This document shows, one piece after another, positions 18,345 through 27,504 of a stretch of DNA of 34,248 nt. Position 1 is the stretch's first letter; each line of letters begins with the position of its first letter. A program made the translations under genes and the position numbers. The notes beneath the pieces were generated by a model. That model had not been told where the DNA came from. It did not search any database and worked only from the letters and a program-made list of their open reading frames with translations. Origin of the DNA: Methylomonas methanica (GTDB lineage: Bacteria > Pseudomonadota > Gammaproteobacteria > Methylococcales > Methylomonadaceae); NCBI GenBank assembly GCA_001644045.1, contig LUUF01000102.1, positions 1-34,248 on the forward strand, given 5' to 3'.

Positions 18345-19565
18345 ATGTCGATTAGCCCCAGAAAACACACCCAACAGGTTTTGGTAGGAAACGTAAAAGT
18401 CGGCGGTGGTGCTCCGATTGTAGTTCAATCCATGACTAACACCGATACAGCTGATGTTGCAGGAAGCGTTCAACAGATCATGGAATTGTCGACAGCAGGA
18501 TCGGAGCTGGTACGGATTACCGTCAATACCGAAGAAGCGGCGAAGGCTGTGCCTGACATCGTCAACCAATTAGCTCAAAAAGGCTTTTCGGTGCCGATTA
18601 TCGGCGACTTTCATTTTAACGGCCATAAGTTGCTGGAAAAATATCCGGATTGCGCCGAGGCGCTGTCCAAGTATCGGATCAATCCGGGCAACGTCGGTAA
18701 AGGTAAGGCTCGCGATCCGCAATTCCAGCAAATGATCGAATTCGCCTGCAAATACAATAAGCCGGTGCGTATCGGGGTCAACGGCGGCAGTCTAGATCAA
18801 GCGGTACTGACACGCCTGCTTGACGAAAATCGCCAGCTAGCAAATCCCAAGGAATTGCCGGCCATTACTCGCGAAGCTATTGTCTTATCCGCATTGGAAA
18901 GCGCAGCTAAAGCTCAAGAAATTGGCCTGGGTAAAGATAAAATCATCCTGTCTTGCAAAATCAGCAACGTGCAGGAATTGATCAGTATTTACGAAGACTT
19001 GTCTAACCGTTGCGATTACGCGCTGCATCTAGGTTTGACGGAAGCCGGCATGGGCTCGAAAGGTATCGTTTCGTCCGCCGCAGCATTGGGTGTATTGATG
19101 CAGCAAGGCATCGGCGACACGATTCGAATTTCATTAACGCCGGAACCCGGCGCCGCCAGGACTAAAGAAGTCATCGTCGGCCAGGAAATTTTGCAAACCA
19201 TGGGTTTCCGTTCATTCACGCCAATGGTTATCGCCTGCCCCGGCTGCGGCCGCACCACCAGCGACTATTTCCAAAGACTGGCGCAAGACATCCAAGCTTA
19301 TTTGCGCGATCAAATGCCGGTCTGGAAAGACAAATACAAAGGCGTGGAAACCATGGAAGTCGCGGTCATGGGTTGCGTAGTTAACGGTCCCGGCGAAAGC
19401 AAAAACGCCAACATCGGCATCAGTTTGCCGGGTAGCGGAGAATCGCCGGTAGCACCGGTCTTTGAAGACGGCGTAAAAACCGTGACCTTAAAAGGTGACA
19501 ATATCGCCGGCGAGTTCCAGGAATTGGTCGAGCGGTACATCGAATCGCACTACAGCGCCCAATAA
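18345..19565 (+). CDS. ispG: 4-hydroxy-3-methylbut-2-enyl diphosphate synthase (IspG/GcpE)
   Basis: A 406-residue iron-sulfur enzyme of the MEP isoprenoid pathway, converting methylerythritol cyclodiphosphate to HMBPP with electrons from flavodoxin or ferredoxin. The three cluster cysteines are C298, C301 (CPGCGRT) and C344, followed by E351 (GCVVNGPGE), the fourth ligand. The N-terminal TIM barrel has [17 protein letters not shown]-type [11 protein letters not shown] and RINPGNVG. This is the short bacterial form without the plant insert. It is divergent from the metallophosphoesterase and ends at a strong terminator shared with the convergent nnrS. Confidence 0.98.
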   Translation: MSISPRKHTQQVLVGNVKVGGGAPIVVQSMTNTDTADVAGSVQQIMELSTAGSELVRITVNTEEAAKAVPDIVNQLAQKGFSVPIIGDFHFNGHKLLEKYPDCAEALSKYRINPGNVGKGKARDPQFQQMIEFACKYNKPVRIGVNGGSLDQAVLTRLLDENRQLANPKELPAITREAIVLSALESAAKAQEIGLGKDKIILSCKISNVQELISIYEDLSNRCDYALHLGLTEAGMGSKGIVSSAAALGVLMQQGIGDTIRISLTPEPGAARTKEVIVGQEILQTMGFRSFTPMVIACPGCGRTTSDYFQRLAQDIQAYLRDQMPVWKDKYKGVETMEVAVMGCVVNGPGESKNANIGISLPGSGESPVAPVFEDGVKTVTLKGDNIAGEFQELVERYIESHYSAQ

Positions 19566-19579
19566 AAAGCTGCACCCAC

Positions 19580-19610
19580 AAAAAAGGCGGCTATTAAGCC
19601 GCCTTTTTTA
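19580..19610. terminator. Bidirectional terminator between ispG and nnrS
   Basis: AAAAAGGCGGCT, a short ATTA loop and AGCCGCCTTTTT form a 12-bp stem with A- and T-runs on both sides, so it can end ispG on the plus strand and nnrS on the minus strand. Confidence 0.9.
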
Positions 19611-19623
19611 TTGCCTTAACACT

Positions 19624-20799
19624 TTAACCAGCCTGTCCATCCAGTCTCGGCGCAGTCAATATCGGCGCGTAATAAAACGCGAACAGTGAAAACGCCGCCA
19701 ACCAACAATAAGTTGATACCATTACCAAGCCGCCATACCAGGCCGGCAACAAGGCGGGGAATAACACCCTAAACAACGCCGCCAGATTAATCAGCACAAA
19801 CGCCAGAGCCATCACATTCGACGTTTTTAATGTCCTGCCGGTATGACCTAAGGCAACGCGCGCCATCATGCCTAGCGTTAAAATACCGATACCGCCCACG
19901 GTAAAAGCATGTAAAGCCAAAGACTGCGGCACCAGGCCAAAAGCCGCCAGGGACACCAAGCCAAATCCCAGGATCAACCAGCCGTAGCCGACGTACAAAA
20001 CCCAAAGCAGTGGTACAAACCAAATTCGCGGATTGTACCAAGCCGCCACCCGCACAATATTGATCACAATCGCCGCCACCGCAGCGATAGCCAACAAGGC
20101 ACCGGATATATTCAGCATCAATAATACAAATACCGCCAAACTAACCGCGATAGCGGCAATATCCAACGCAGGATTGCGGATACAAATGACTCCGGACAAG
20201 CCACGCTCGGTGAAAAACGGAAATACCCGACCGGCCATGACCAAAATCATCGCGACGATGATGGTAACCACCAAGATCAGGCCGAGTGCGGCACTATTGG
20301 CCGTATAACCCAAAACTTGAGCGTGAATCAAGCCATTACCCAAAGCCAATAACAGCAATAAGGCGATAAACACCAGATTTCTGTAATTCCCGGTTTGCAA
20401 AATCGGCTTAGCGATGAAATACGCTAGGGCAGGTAAAAAAACGAAATCAACGGTAGCTATCAACGCATCGGGCAATAATTCCGAATAAAACGGCAATACC
20501 CTGCCATAAATCCACAGAAAACAAAGCGACGCCAGCTGATCGGGCGTAACCGTCTGCAAGCCGGTCCAGTTTCTAACCGCCGTCAGCAAAAAACCGGCAA
20601 TCACCGCCGTGGTATAGCCAAGCAACATTTCATGAGCGTGCCAAGTACTGCCACTGAAGTAGTTATCGATATGCAATGAACCGTTGGACATCGAATTCCA
20701 CAGTGCAATCAAAGCCAGAGCCGATAAACCCGCCAATGCGAAAAAAGCCCTAAAGCCCATCGCAAACAGTGGATAATCAAAAACCGGTTTGTTATTCAT
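19624..20799 (-). CDS. nnrS: NnrS-family haem-copper membrane protein
   Basis: A 391-residue protein with about 12 membrane helices. NnrS proteins protect against nitrosative stress and limit damage from NO-iron complexes. Family segments are PLFAMGFRAFFALAGL at the N-terminus, WHAHEMLLGYTTAVIAGFLLTAVRNWTG, MAGRVFPFFTERG, and HAFTVGGIGILTLGMMARVALGHTGR near the C-terminus; these carry the conserved histidines. A GGAGGAG site precedes the ATG. Its start overlaps the end of the DUF455 gene by 8 bases, so the two are co-translated. No denitrification genes are in the window; endogenous NO from hydroxylamine oxidation is a possible target. Confidence 0.93.
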   Translation of the reverse strand: MNNKPVFDYPLFAMGFRAFFALAGLSALALIALWNSMSNGSLHIDNYFSGSTWHAHEMLLGYTTAVIAGFLLTAVRNWTGLQTVTPDQLASLCFLWIYGRVLPFYSELLPDALIATVDFVFLPALAYFIAKPILQTGNYRNLVFIALLLLLALGNGLIHAQVLGYTANSAALGLILVVTIIVAMILVMAGRVFPFFTERGLSGVICIRNPALDIAAIAVSLAVFVLLMLNISGALLAIAAVAAIVINIVRVAAWYNPRIWFVPLLWVLYVGYGWLILGFGLVSLAAFGLVPQSLALHAFTVGGIGILTLGMMARVALGHTGRTLKTSNVMALAFVLINLAALFRVLFPALLPAWYGGLVMVSTYCWLAAFSLFAFYYAPILTAPRLDGQAG

Positions 20800-21628
20800 G
20801 CAAACGCTCCTCCAGCCAGTCGATTTCGTTATTCGAGAAGCCGGCGATTATACGCACTTCTCGGTTAAAGGGCCCTTTGGGTTTGCCCTTGAAATAATTC
20901 AGAATCAAGTCCTTGAAACAATGTTCGGGTTGTAAACCGCGTTGCTTGGCCAGGACATTGAACCAATAAGATCCGCGTTCCACATGTCCGACTTCGTCGT
21001 TATAAATCCGCGTCAAAATAGCCACTCCAGGCTGATCGTCAATAGTATTAAGCTTATCCATCATGCCCGGCGTCACATCCAATCCTCGCGCCTCCATGCA
21101 GCGCGGCACTATCGCCAGTCGCGCCAAAATATCGTGCGCGGTGTCTTCGGCATGCGACCAAAGCCCGCGATGCGCCGGCAAATCGCCGTAATCGAATCCC
21201 AAGCCAAGCAAATGCTTGCGAATCAACTCAAAATGCTGAGCTTCTTCGTCGGCGATGATCAACCAATCCCGATAAAAATCGTCAGGCAAGCCGCGAAACC
21301 GGTAAATAATGTCCCAAGCCAAATAAATTGCGACAAACTCGATATGCGCCAGCGCGTGGAAAAAAGCAGCCTTACCTTCGTTGGAATCCAGACGACGTTT
21401 AGGCATATCACGCGGCATCAACAATTCCGGCCTAGTCGGAAATACGGTATTGCTTATCGGCAACGTCGCGCCTGCTGTCTGCAGGGATAATAAGCCGTTA
21501 TCTAACAACTGCCTGGCTTGATGGGTTAAAACGAGTTTTTGCTCAATATCGCTATTAAACAAACAGCGCTCCGCAAAATCAGATAGCCACTGGGTTTGTT
21601 CCGCCAAAATCAAAGTTCCTGTTCTCAC
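20792..21628 (-). CDS. DUF455-family ferritin-like protein
   Basis: A 278-residue predicted four-helix diiron-type protein. Helices carry LAHIEFVAIYLAWD, IADEEAQHFELIRKHL and YNDEVGHVERGSYWF, which give the Glu and EXXH residues of a ferritin-like metal site. The family's biochemical role is not established; it is sometimes compared with tRNA hydroxylase MiaE. The start is a GTG with a weak upstream site, so the exact N-terminus is uncertain. It overlaps nnrS by 8 bases, suggesting a joint role in redox or nitrosative stress, which is inference. Confidence 0.85.
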   Translation of the reverse strand: MRTGTLILAEQTQWLSDFAERCLFNSDIEQKLVLTHQARQLLDNGLLSLQTAGATLPISNTVFPTRPELLMPRDMPKRRLDSNEGKAAFFHALAHIEFVAIYLAWDIIYRFRGLPDDFYRDWLIIADEEAQHFELIRKHLLGLGFDYGDLPAHRGLWSHAEDTAHDILARLAIVPRCMEARGLDVTPGMMDKLNTIDDQPGVAILTRIYNDEVGHVERGSYWFNVLAKQRGLQPEHCFKDLILNYFKGKPKGPFNREVRIIAGFSNNEIDWLEERLHE

Positions 21629-21704
21629 GTTAAACCCGATAAAACCATCCCGTCGGAGAGATAAATGAGCATATCCATCACTCTCTCGGGAATGTCCGGC
21701 GTTC

Positions 21705-22094
21705 TTATTTTTTTGTCATAAAGAAATAAACGGTTTGGCACTTTAAAACCATATTGTTGCCGGCTTTTTCGATCGCTTCGCAGGTTTCCATTTTCGAGCG
21801 ACCCGGCGCGGCCTGTTTGACAATCTTGCCGCCTTCAACCGAGTAATTCAGCACCGCGCGCATTTGGTCAATTCTGGCATGCGAATCATTTTCGTGGGTC
21901 ATGCCTTCAATGGTGCCGTCGTCTTTAAACGTCCAGGTGGTATTGGAACTACGAGCCTTGCTGCCATCGCTGGTGTTCGACTCCTTGTCGATCTGCCATG
22001 TACCCAGAACATCGGCTTTGGTCAGCTGAACTTCCGCTGCGGCGTTAAAAGATAAAAGCATCAGAGCAACAGCGGGGAGTTTAATAAATTGCAT
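21705..22094 (-). CDS. Small exported lipocalin-like protein
   Basis: A 129-residue protein with a signal peptide (about 1-20, ending NAAAE). The mature part begins ADVLGTWQIDKES and continues TTWTFKDDGTIEGMTH, the opening strand pattern of small lipocalin-like or META-like beta-barrels. Two cysteines (about C104 and C119) could form a disulfide. The ligand is unknown. It lies upstream of the DUF455 gene on the same strand with a 76-base gap, so co-transcription is possible. Confidence 0.75.
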   Translation of the reverse strand: MQFIKLPAVALMLLSFNAAAEVQLTKADVLGTWQIDKESNTSDGSKARSSNTTWTFKDDGTIEGMTHENDSHARIDQMRAVLNYSVEGGKIVKQAAPGRSKMETCEAIEKAGNNMVLKCQTVYFFMTKK

Positions 22095-22318
22095 GGTAAA
22101 GCCTTATGGGATTATGTTTTGGAGCCCGGGATTGTAGCATGGAGCCCGAAGCATTCCCTTTAAGTTAAATACTACCGCTATACTCATGCCAGACCCAACG
22201 TATCAATGTACCTTGCCAGTCATTTACGGCGCACCTACAATCGCCGAACAATGCGTTTTAGAAGTAATAAAACCCACCCGCCCGATATAAAACACATCAC
22301 TTGTTTGCCCGAGATTAT

Positions 22319-23029
22319 ATGTCCGAAGACATCCTACATTTTACCTACCGTCTAAGCGCGGAGGATTACGACAGCGCGGACTTCCTGATAGAAGTCGACA
22401 AACAAAGCATGACGCTGATTTCCGCCGCACAGCCCCCCTACCCTTTTTGGACAGAACTTGAATATCAACAATGCCGCAATTGCCCGTTAAATCCGGAACA
22501 GTTTCCGCATTGCCCTGTCGCGGTTAATTTAGCGCCATTGCTGGATTTATGCGGTCATTTGGTGTCCCACAAGCAAATGACTGTAGAGGTAATCACCGAT
22601 AGACGAACCATATGCGCAGACACCACAGCCCAGCATATCGCCAGTTCGATTCTCGGCTTGATCATGGCTACCAGCCCATGTCCGCATACCGAATTTTTAA
22701 AACCGATGGCCCGCTTCCATTTACCTCTGGCGGACCAAACCGAAACGATTTATCGGGTAACCACCATGTTCCTGTTGGCCCAATATTTCCGCTACAAAGA
22801 CCAGCTGTCCTATTCGCTGGAGCTGGATGAGCTTCTTGCGCTTTATCAAAATTTACAAATTATCAACCTGCATTTAAGTCAACGCCTAAAAACGGCGATT
22901 AGTGAGGATGCGGCGGTAAACGGCGTTATTTTGCTGGATTTACTTTCAAAATCAGTTTCATGGTCGATAGAAGACGGCCTGGAGGAAATCCGCCATTTAT
23001 TCGATAGCTACCGCAAACCGGCCCAATAA
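22319..23029 (+). CDS. Unrecognised protein with CXXCPL...CP motif
   Basis: A 236-residue protein I cannot place in a named family with confidence. The start is the ATG at 22319 (MSEDILHFTYRL) rather than the TTG at 22301. The N-terminal half looks beta-rich (HFTYRLSAEDYD, FLIEVDKQSMTLI) and is followed by a cysteine-rich segment, QCRNCPLNPEQFPHCPVAVNL (C at about 52, 55 and 64), a possible metal or [Fe-S] site. The C-terminal half is helical with Leu-rich segments (LELDELLALYQNLQIIN). No signal peptide or membrane helix is seen. It stands alone: 224 bases from the divergent lipocalin-like gene and convergent with the HD-GYP gene. Confidence 0.75.
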   Translation: MSEDILHFTYRLSAEDYDSADFLIEVDKQSMTLISAAQPPYPFWTELEYQQCRNCPLNPEQFPHCPVAVNLAPLLDLCGHLVSHKQMTVEVITDRRTICADTTAQHIASSILGLIMATSPCPHTEFLKPMARFHLPLADQTETIYRVTTMFLLAQYFRYKDQLSYSLELDELLALYQNLQIINLHLSQRLKTAISEDAAVNGVILLDLLSKSVSWSIEDGLEEIRHLFDSYRKPAQ

Positions 23030-23243
23030 TTCGCCTGGCAATCTCCTGCCCGCCTAGGCCGAGGCAAGCTATTATCAACAACTTTCCGAGTCCGCCATGG
23101 TCGCGTGACTTACAACCAACGACCACCGAGATTCCCGGGGCGATTCAGTGTTTCGGTTTAAACAGGCAATATCTTTGAATGGCTGAAACAGCCGGAAAGC
23201 TTATTATTGCTGAACGACCGATATAGGCGTAACCTCAAGGATT

Positions 23244-24800
23244 TCACTGGAATGCCTCCCCTGCGCGTTCGATAGTGTTGTCGATGTCTCCACTATCCAA
23301 AACTCTAACAAACGCCGACACTACCTCGGGATCAAATTGCGAGCCGGCACCTTCGATTATGGCAGTTCGCGCTTTTTGTACCGGCCAAGGCTCTTTGTAT
23401 GGACGCCAACTGATCAGTGCGTCAAACACGTCTACAACCGAGACAATCCGAGTAACCAATGGCAGTTCTTTAGCCAAAATACCGTCCGGGTAACCCCGGC
23501 CATCCCATCGTTCATGGTGATGCAAGGCTATTTGTCGAGCCAGTTCAAAGGCTGAGTCATGACCAAGAATATTCGCACCCAAAGTCGTGTGCTTTTTGAT
23601 GATTTCAAATTCTTCCGGCGTTAATTTGCCGGCTTTCGACAAAATATAATCGGGAACCCCCACTTTACCGACATCGTGCAAACGGCTGGCCTTTCCCCAC
23701 AATGTTGCTTGTTGATTATCAATTCCCATGGCTATGGCCGTGGCTTTTGTGTAGTAATCCAACCGGTTAACGTGCCCGCCGGTAGCCTTGTCCTTGTACT
23801 CGGCAATTTCCGCCAACATATCAACCGCGCTTTCAAACGACGCGATGATGTTGTCATGGAGTTGATGATTTTCCAGCGATTGCGAACATTGTCTAGCAAA
23901 AATATGGATCAAATCCCGATCAACTTCCGACAAGAACTCTATCGGTTCAATGTAGATATAGCCTATGGGTTGGTTGGCGATAATTAAGGGCAATATTTCG
24001 GCCTTTTCCCGCAAACCCTTTGCCGGCTCGCCATAGAAAACCGCCCTGATACATTGCTGCTGTATTTCTTCGAAGCGCGGTCTGTCAATAAAATGGTCCG
24101 TATAGGCTTGGACCTTAACCTGATCGTGATCGATGGTGGTTATCACACCATCCAAAGAGCCAATATGACTAGCATGGGACAGCTGACACAAGCCGATAAT
24201 CTGTATCAACATGCCGTTAAAAAAATTCGACAACGACCCATGACCTAACTGGTATATAGAGGGCGTGGCTTGTAACACATGGGCCAAACCTTGCCGATTG
24301 GCGTTAATGACCTGTAAGTCGCGGTAGGCCTTAATCGCGGAACGTAGCGTGGTGTAAAGCCTGGAGGCGGTTAATTCTGTTTTGTCTTTGTAATCGTCAA
24401 TGTCGTAATGATCAATCACATAACGTTCCGGCGCGATACCTGGCTGGCCGGTACGGATGACAAGGCGAACCATGGCATTGCCTTGTTGCTCGCGGCTGTA
24501 CTCAACCAATTTCAAACCCGCATCGGGGCTTTCCATCACCACATCAATTAAAGCCACGGCAATATCCGGGTGCTGGCTAAGCATTTCCTTGGCTTCGGTA
24601 GCCGACGACGCTTCGATAAACTCAAGCGTTCGATTGGCGAAACTGAAATCACGCAAACTGATCCGCGTTAAGGTACGAATATCCGGTTCGTCATCCACCA
24701 CCAAAATTTTCCAGGTGAATCTTGATGATAAGAATATCTCCTGTAAGGGCGCGGTTACGGCTTTATCTTGATCGGCAGGAGCATTTCGGATAATTTTCAT
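23244..24800 (-). CDS. Response regulator REC-DUF3369-HD-GYP, c-di-GMP phosphodiesterase
   Basis: A 518-residue cytoplasmic output protein. The receiver domain (about 31-155) has the acidic pair D36/D37 and the phosphoacceptor D86 (ALIDVVM). A DUF3369-type sensory domain follows (about 165-315). The HD-GYP domain (about 320-510) has HDVGK (H375, D376, K379) and HHHE with DGRGYP (428-438), the full catalytic set for c-di-GMP hydrolysis. The start ATG overlaps the stop of the upstream sensor kinase (ATGA), so the two form a cognate pair. Expected effect: phosphorylation changes c-di-GMP level, hence motility or biofilm state. Confidence 0.95.
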   Translation of the reverse strand: MKIIRNAPADQDKAVTAPLQEIFLSSRFTWKILVVDDEPDIRTLTRISLRDFSFANRTLEFIEASSATEAKEMLSQHPDIAVALIDVVMESPDAGLKLVEYSREQQGNAMVRLVIRTGQPGIAPERYVIDHYDIDDYKDKTELTASRLYTTLRSAIKAYRDLQVINANRQGLAHVLQATPSIYQLGHGSLSNFFNGMLIQIIGLCQLSHASHIGSLDGVITTIDHDQVKVQAYTDHFIDRPRFEEIQQQCIRAVFYGEPAKGLREKAEILPLIIANQPIGYIYIEPIEFLSEVDRDLIHIFARQCSQSLENHQLHDNIIASFESAVDMLAEIAEYKDKATGGHVNRLDYYTKATAIAMGIDNQQATLWGKASRLHDVGKVGVPDYILSKAGKLTPEEFEIIKKHTTLGANILGHDSAFELARQIALHHHERWDGRGYPDGILAKELPLVTRIVSVVDVFDALISWRPYKEPWPVQKARTAIIEGAGSQFDPEVVSAFVRVLDSGDIDNTIERAGEAFQ

Positions 24801-26353
24801 AGGGTTTTATCGGGTAAAGGCGTTGAATCGATGGGGCAATCAATATGAAAATGCGTACCCTCCTGAGGCGCGGAAACCAGATGCACCGTACCGTCCATCT
24901 GTTGGGTGATGATATTGTAAGTAACATATAAGCCTAAACCGGATCCACCGTGTTCCCGATAGGTGGTAAAAAACGGTTCGAATGCCTTTTGCCTCACTTC
25001 TTCAGTCATACCAATGCCATTGTCTTGATAGTCAATAATCAGGTGTCTAGCTTTTGACACTACGGCTTTGATCCGTATTTGTCCGGGACGGGTTCCGTTT
25101 TCAAAGCCATGGGCAACGCTATTGGTAATCAGATTAGTCAAAACCTGCTCTAACAGACCGGGTGTACCACACAGTTCCAGGTCATCCGAACAGTCAACGT
25201 CGATAGCTATCGAGGTACGCTTCAATATATTTCGTAGCGTGGTCAACACGTCATCTATCACTTCATGCAAGCGATACATACGTTTTTGCTGGGTACTGCG
25301 ATCAATCGATGTACGCTTAAATCGATGTACCAAATCAGCGGCCCGGCGAAGATTGGATAGTGCCAAGTGATGGCTCTCCCGCAGATAACTTATTTGTTGG
25401 TTTAACACCAGCTCAGACACTTCATCTTGTGTCAGCAACTCGGTCAATTTTTCCAGCGTATCGTCAGCATGACTCACTGCGCCCACGGCAACGCCCACCG
25501 GTGTGTTTAGCTCATGCGCGAAACCTGCAACCAAGCGCCCCAGCGACGCCATTTTCTCGTTTTCAACTAATTCCTTCCGGGTTTCCTGCAATACTTCGAT
25601 CGTTTCATCCAGAGTACGCCAGCGTCGAGCCAGTAATTCCAATAAGCCCCAGCTAATCAGGATGAGCAAGGAATAAGATACGCCATGACTGATCCAACTA
25701 GCCAAAATCTCATCCTGCATTGCGGCTTCAACCGCTGTCATCGGTAAGCTGACGCTAATTCCGCCGCGAACATCTCCTTCTTTGTAACCTTGTTTGGCAT
25801 GGCAACTTAAACAAGCAGGCTTGACCATAAGCGGCGCCATGTAGCGAAGTTGGTTACCGTTAGTTTGATGCTCAATCGAGGTGATTTCCTGTTGGCCTTG
25901 CTCGAACTCTTGTAAGGCATGCGCTTCCCAGTCGTCGGGTTTGTTATCCGGCCTGATAGGCTTAAGACTGGTGATATGTAAGCGAATATGTAGTTGAGGA
26001 TCGGACTCGGCCAACTCCGCGATTTGTCGAGTCATATAGGCCGGGTTAATCATCGTCAACTTGCGGCCATCGCTCAGCGGGATGTCGCGTTGTGCTAACT
26101 CAAGATAAGGATTGCTGGGATTTTTGTCGGAGGCAAACACATAGATGCCATTGTGTTCGGCATTCCATTGTCGGGTTAAAACAATCATCCGGAAAATATT
26201 TCGCGCACTTTCCGATGCCAATTGATAGGCATGCTTTTGAATATTGGCCACTCGGAAAAATAAAGACAAACCCAGCAACACCGTGACTATTATTAAAATC
26301 AGCGGTAACAACCGCCTGCGTAAACGTTGGTCTATTCGGTATCGCGGATTCAA
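24797..26353 (-). CDS. Sensor histidine kinase with periplasmic c-type haem domain (DUF3365/Tll0287-like)
   Basis: A 518-residue membrane kinase. One N-terminal helix (about 15-34) and a second at about 221-241 frame a periplasmic domain of the DUF3365/Tll0287-like type. That domain shows RQWNAEHNGIYVF, NPYL, LTMINPAYMTRQI, LKPIRP and a CXXCH haem c attachment motif, CLSCH (181-185), followed by GYKEGDVRGGISVSLP. The cytoplasmic part has the phosphoacceptor H280 (FAHELNTPVG), then an ATPase domain with DNGIGM and GGSGLGLYV. It overlaps the HD-GYP regulator by 4 bases. The haem suggests sensing of redox state, O2 or NO in the periplasm; the actual signal is unknown. Confidence 0.93.
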   Translation of the reverse strand: MNPRYRIDQRLRRRLLPLILIIVTVLLGLSLFFRVANIQKHAYQLASESARNIFRMIVLTRQWNAEHNGIYVFASDKNPSNPYLELAQRDIPLSDGRKLTMINPAYMTRQIAELAESDPQLHIRLHITSLKPIRPDNKPDDWEAHALQEFEQGQQEITSIEHQTNGNQLRYMAPLMVKPACLSCHAKQGYKEGDVRGGISVSLPMTAVEAAMQDEILASWISHGVSYSLLILISWGLLELLARRWRTLDETIEVLQETRKELVENEKMASLGRLVAGFAHELNTPVGVAVGAVSHADDTLEKLTELLTQDEVSELVLNQQISYLRESHHLALSNLRRAADLVHRFKRTSIDRSTQQKRMYRLHEVIDDVLTTLRNILKRTSIAIDVDCSDDLELCGTPGLLEQVLTNLITNSVAHGFENGTRPGQIRIKAVVSKARHLIIDYQDNGIGMTEEVRQKAFEPFFTTYREHGGSGLGLYVTYNIITQQMDGTVHLVSAPQEGTHFHIDCPIDSTPLPDKTL

Positions 26354-26446
26354 GTTGTTTATCTCCTGATCAACACCTGATGATTCCCTGTAAATAATAG
26401 CTAAATTACTTGAAAACGCTCGGGTAGATTGACTATGTCGGCATCC

Positions 26447-26465
26447 AGCCCGTCGGGCTTTTTTT
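26447..26465 (+). terminator. Orphan terminator-like hairpin
   Basis: AGCCC, a GTC loop, GGGCT and six T residues have intrinsic terminator form for plus-strand transcription, but no plus-strand gene lies upstream. It may stop antisense transcription or end an unannotated small RNA. Confidence 0.4.
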
Positions 26466-26602
26466 ACGATCCTGGTTCGGAGCTTGAACGATGGAGAAAA
26501 TAGCTCGGGAAATTTCTATACAGGAAAACGCCTAAACCTAAGCCGGCTGGGCCTAGCTAGCGGATGTCCAAACTATTAACCTGGCCCTCTAATATCGTCG
26601 AT

Positions 26603-26686
26603 CCCGCGAAGGCTGGAGTTCAGCGGCTATACTGGATTCGCTGCACGGTCTAACTGCCCCCAGCTTTGCGGGAATGACGAATCCAG
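26603..26686. repeat. Interspersed palindromic repeat (CTGGATTCG / CCCGC-type)
   Basis: CCCGCGAAGGCTGG (26603-26616) is inverted as CCAGCTTTGCGGG (26660-26672), and CTGGATTCG (26632-26640) is inverted as CGAATCCAG (26678-26686). Read on the minus strand it opens CTGGATTCGTCATTCCCGC, a form common in proteobacterial intergenic repeats. Probably a REP-like or MITE-like element; no coding capacity. Confidence 0.65.
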
Positions 26687-26766
26687 GGAATTTAAGCGCC
26701 GGGTTAATAGTGTTCTCTGATCGCTGCGATCACTGGCGACAATATCACTCAACATGAATGGTTCCG

Positions 26767-27339
26767 CTACTCCTGCAAATCCGTTCTGCTGTCGCAGCAT
26801 TTTGGCAACATCCGTCGCAGGGTATCGTCGCGCAACAAATAGTGGTGATAAAGCGCTGCGGCACTATGCAAACCAATCAGAAAATAACCCAATGTACCGA
26901 TGGCTTCGTGAAACTCCTCTATCGATTCCGCGATGCTTTTGCTCTCGCCGATCAGCGCCGGCAATTGTAAACCGAAAAACGGAATTGGCTTGGCTTCCGC
27001 ACTAAGCAACAGCCAGCCCGACAAGGGCATGACTATCATCAGCGCGTACAGGGTTAAATGCATGGTTCTGCCCAACAGTTTTTGCCAATACGGCGGTTCG
27101 GGCTGAATAGTCGGAAACCGCCCCTGAAACATGAACAACAAGCGCGGCCAAATTAATACAAACACGGACAGACCCAGCATGAAATGCCAGGCTTTCATGG
27201 CCTCGCGCGGATCGCTGCCCTTGGGGAACAATTCGCGCAGTTCGATGCTGGCGTAAACCGCGACAAACAATAATACGATTATCCAGTGCAGCGTCATTGA
27301 CAGTACGCCGTAACGCTCGGTGCTATTTAGCCATTTCAT
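26767..27339 (-). CDS. Cytochrome b561-family protein
   Basis: A 190-residue four-helix membrane cytochrome b (YceJ/CybB type). Haem-ligand histidines are expected among TLHWIIV (helix 1), KAWHFMLG (helix 2), EEFHEAIG and IGLHSAAALYHHY (helices 3-4). The start ATG has AGAGGAG upstream. Such proteins move electrons between quinol and periplasmic acceptors and in E. coli work as superoxide:quinone oxidoreductases. The gene stands alone on the minus strand with about 400-500 bases free on each side; its partner is unknown. Confidence 0.92.
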   Translation of the reverse strand: MKWLNSTERYGVLSMTLHWIIVLLFVAVYASIELRELFPKGSDPREAMKAWHFMLGLSVFVLIWPRLLFMFQGRFPTIQPEPPYWQKLLGRTMHLTLYALMIVMPLSGWLLLSAEAKPIPFFGLQLPALIGESKSIAESIEEFHEAIGTLGYFLIGLHSAAALYHHYLLRDDTLRRMLPKCCDSRTDLQE

Positions 27340-27504
27340 TTGTTTGCTCCTCTTGAGGGAATATCGTTATCTTGTTCGGTTGAATTGCCATTTTCGACAG
27401 TTTAAAAATAGCACACCGATTTATCAAAAAAACGCGGCCGGTACTATCCGAGCTAGGAGGTTAGCTAACAGCATCGGGCCATCGGCCACCGTATCCAGCA
27501 CGAT

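Larger units (their letters stand above)
26354..26766. other. Gene-free region upstream of sensor kinase
   Basis: These 413 bases contain no credible gene. They hold the presumed promoter of the kinase operon (minus strand), an orphan plus-strand terminator-like hairpin, an interspersed-type inverted repeat, and a TGATCGCTGCGATCA palindrome (26716-26730) just past the end of the b561 gene. Confidence 0.6.

Noticed and set aside
18243..18569. N-terminal extension of the metallophosphoesterase over the ispG start
   Set aside because: The extra 109 residues lie antisense to ispG and do not resemble phosphoesterases; the GTG at 18242 fits the family start.
23178..23200. GGCTG-AAA-CAGCC hairpin between two convergent genes
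   Set aside because: A short 5-bp stem with no T-run on either strand; too weak to call a terminator.
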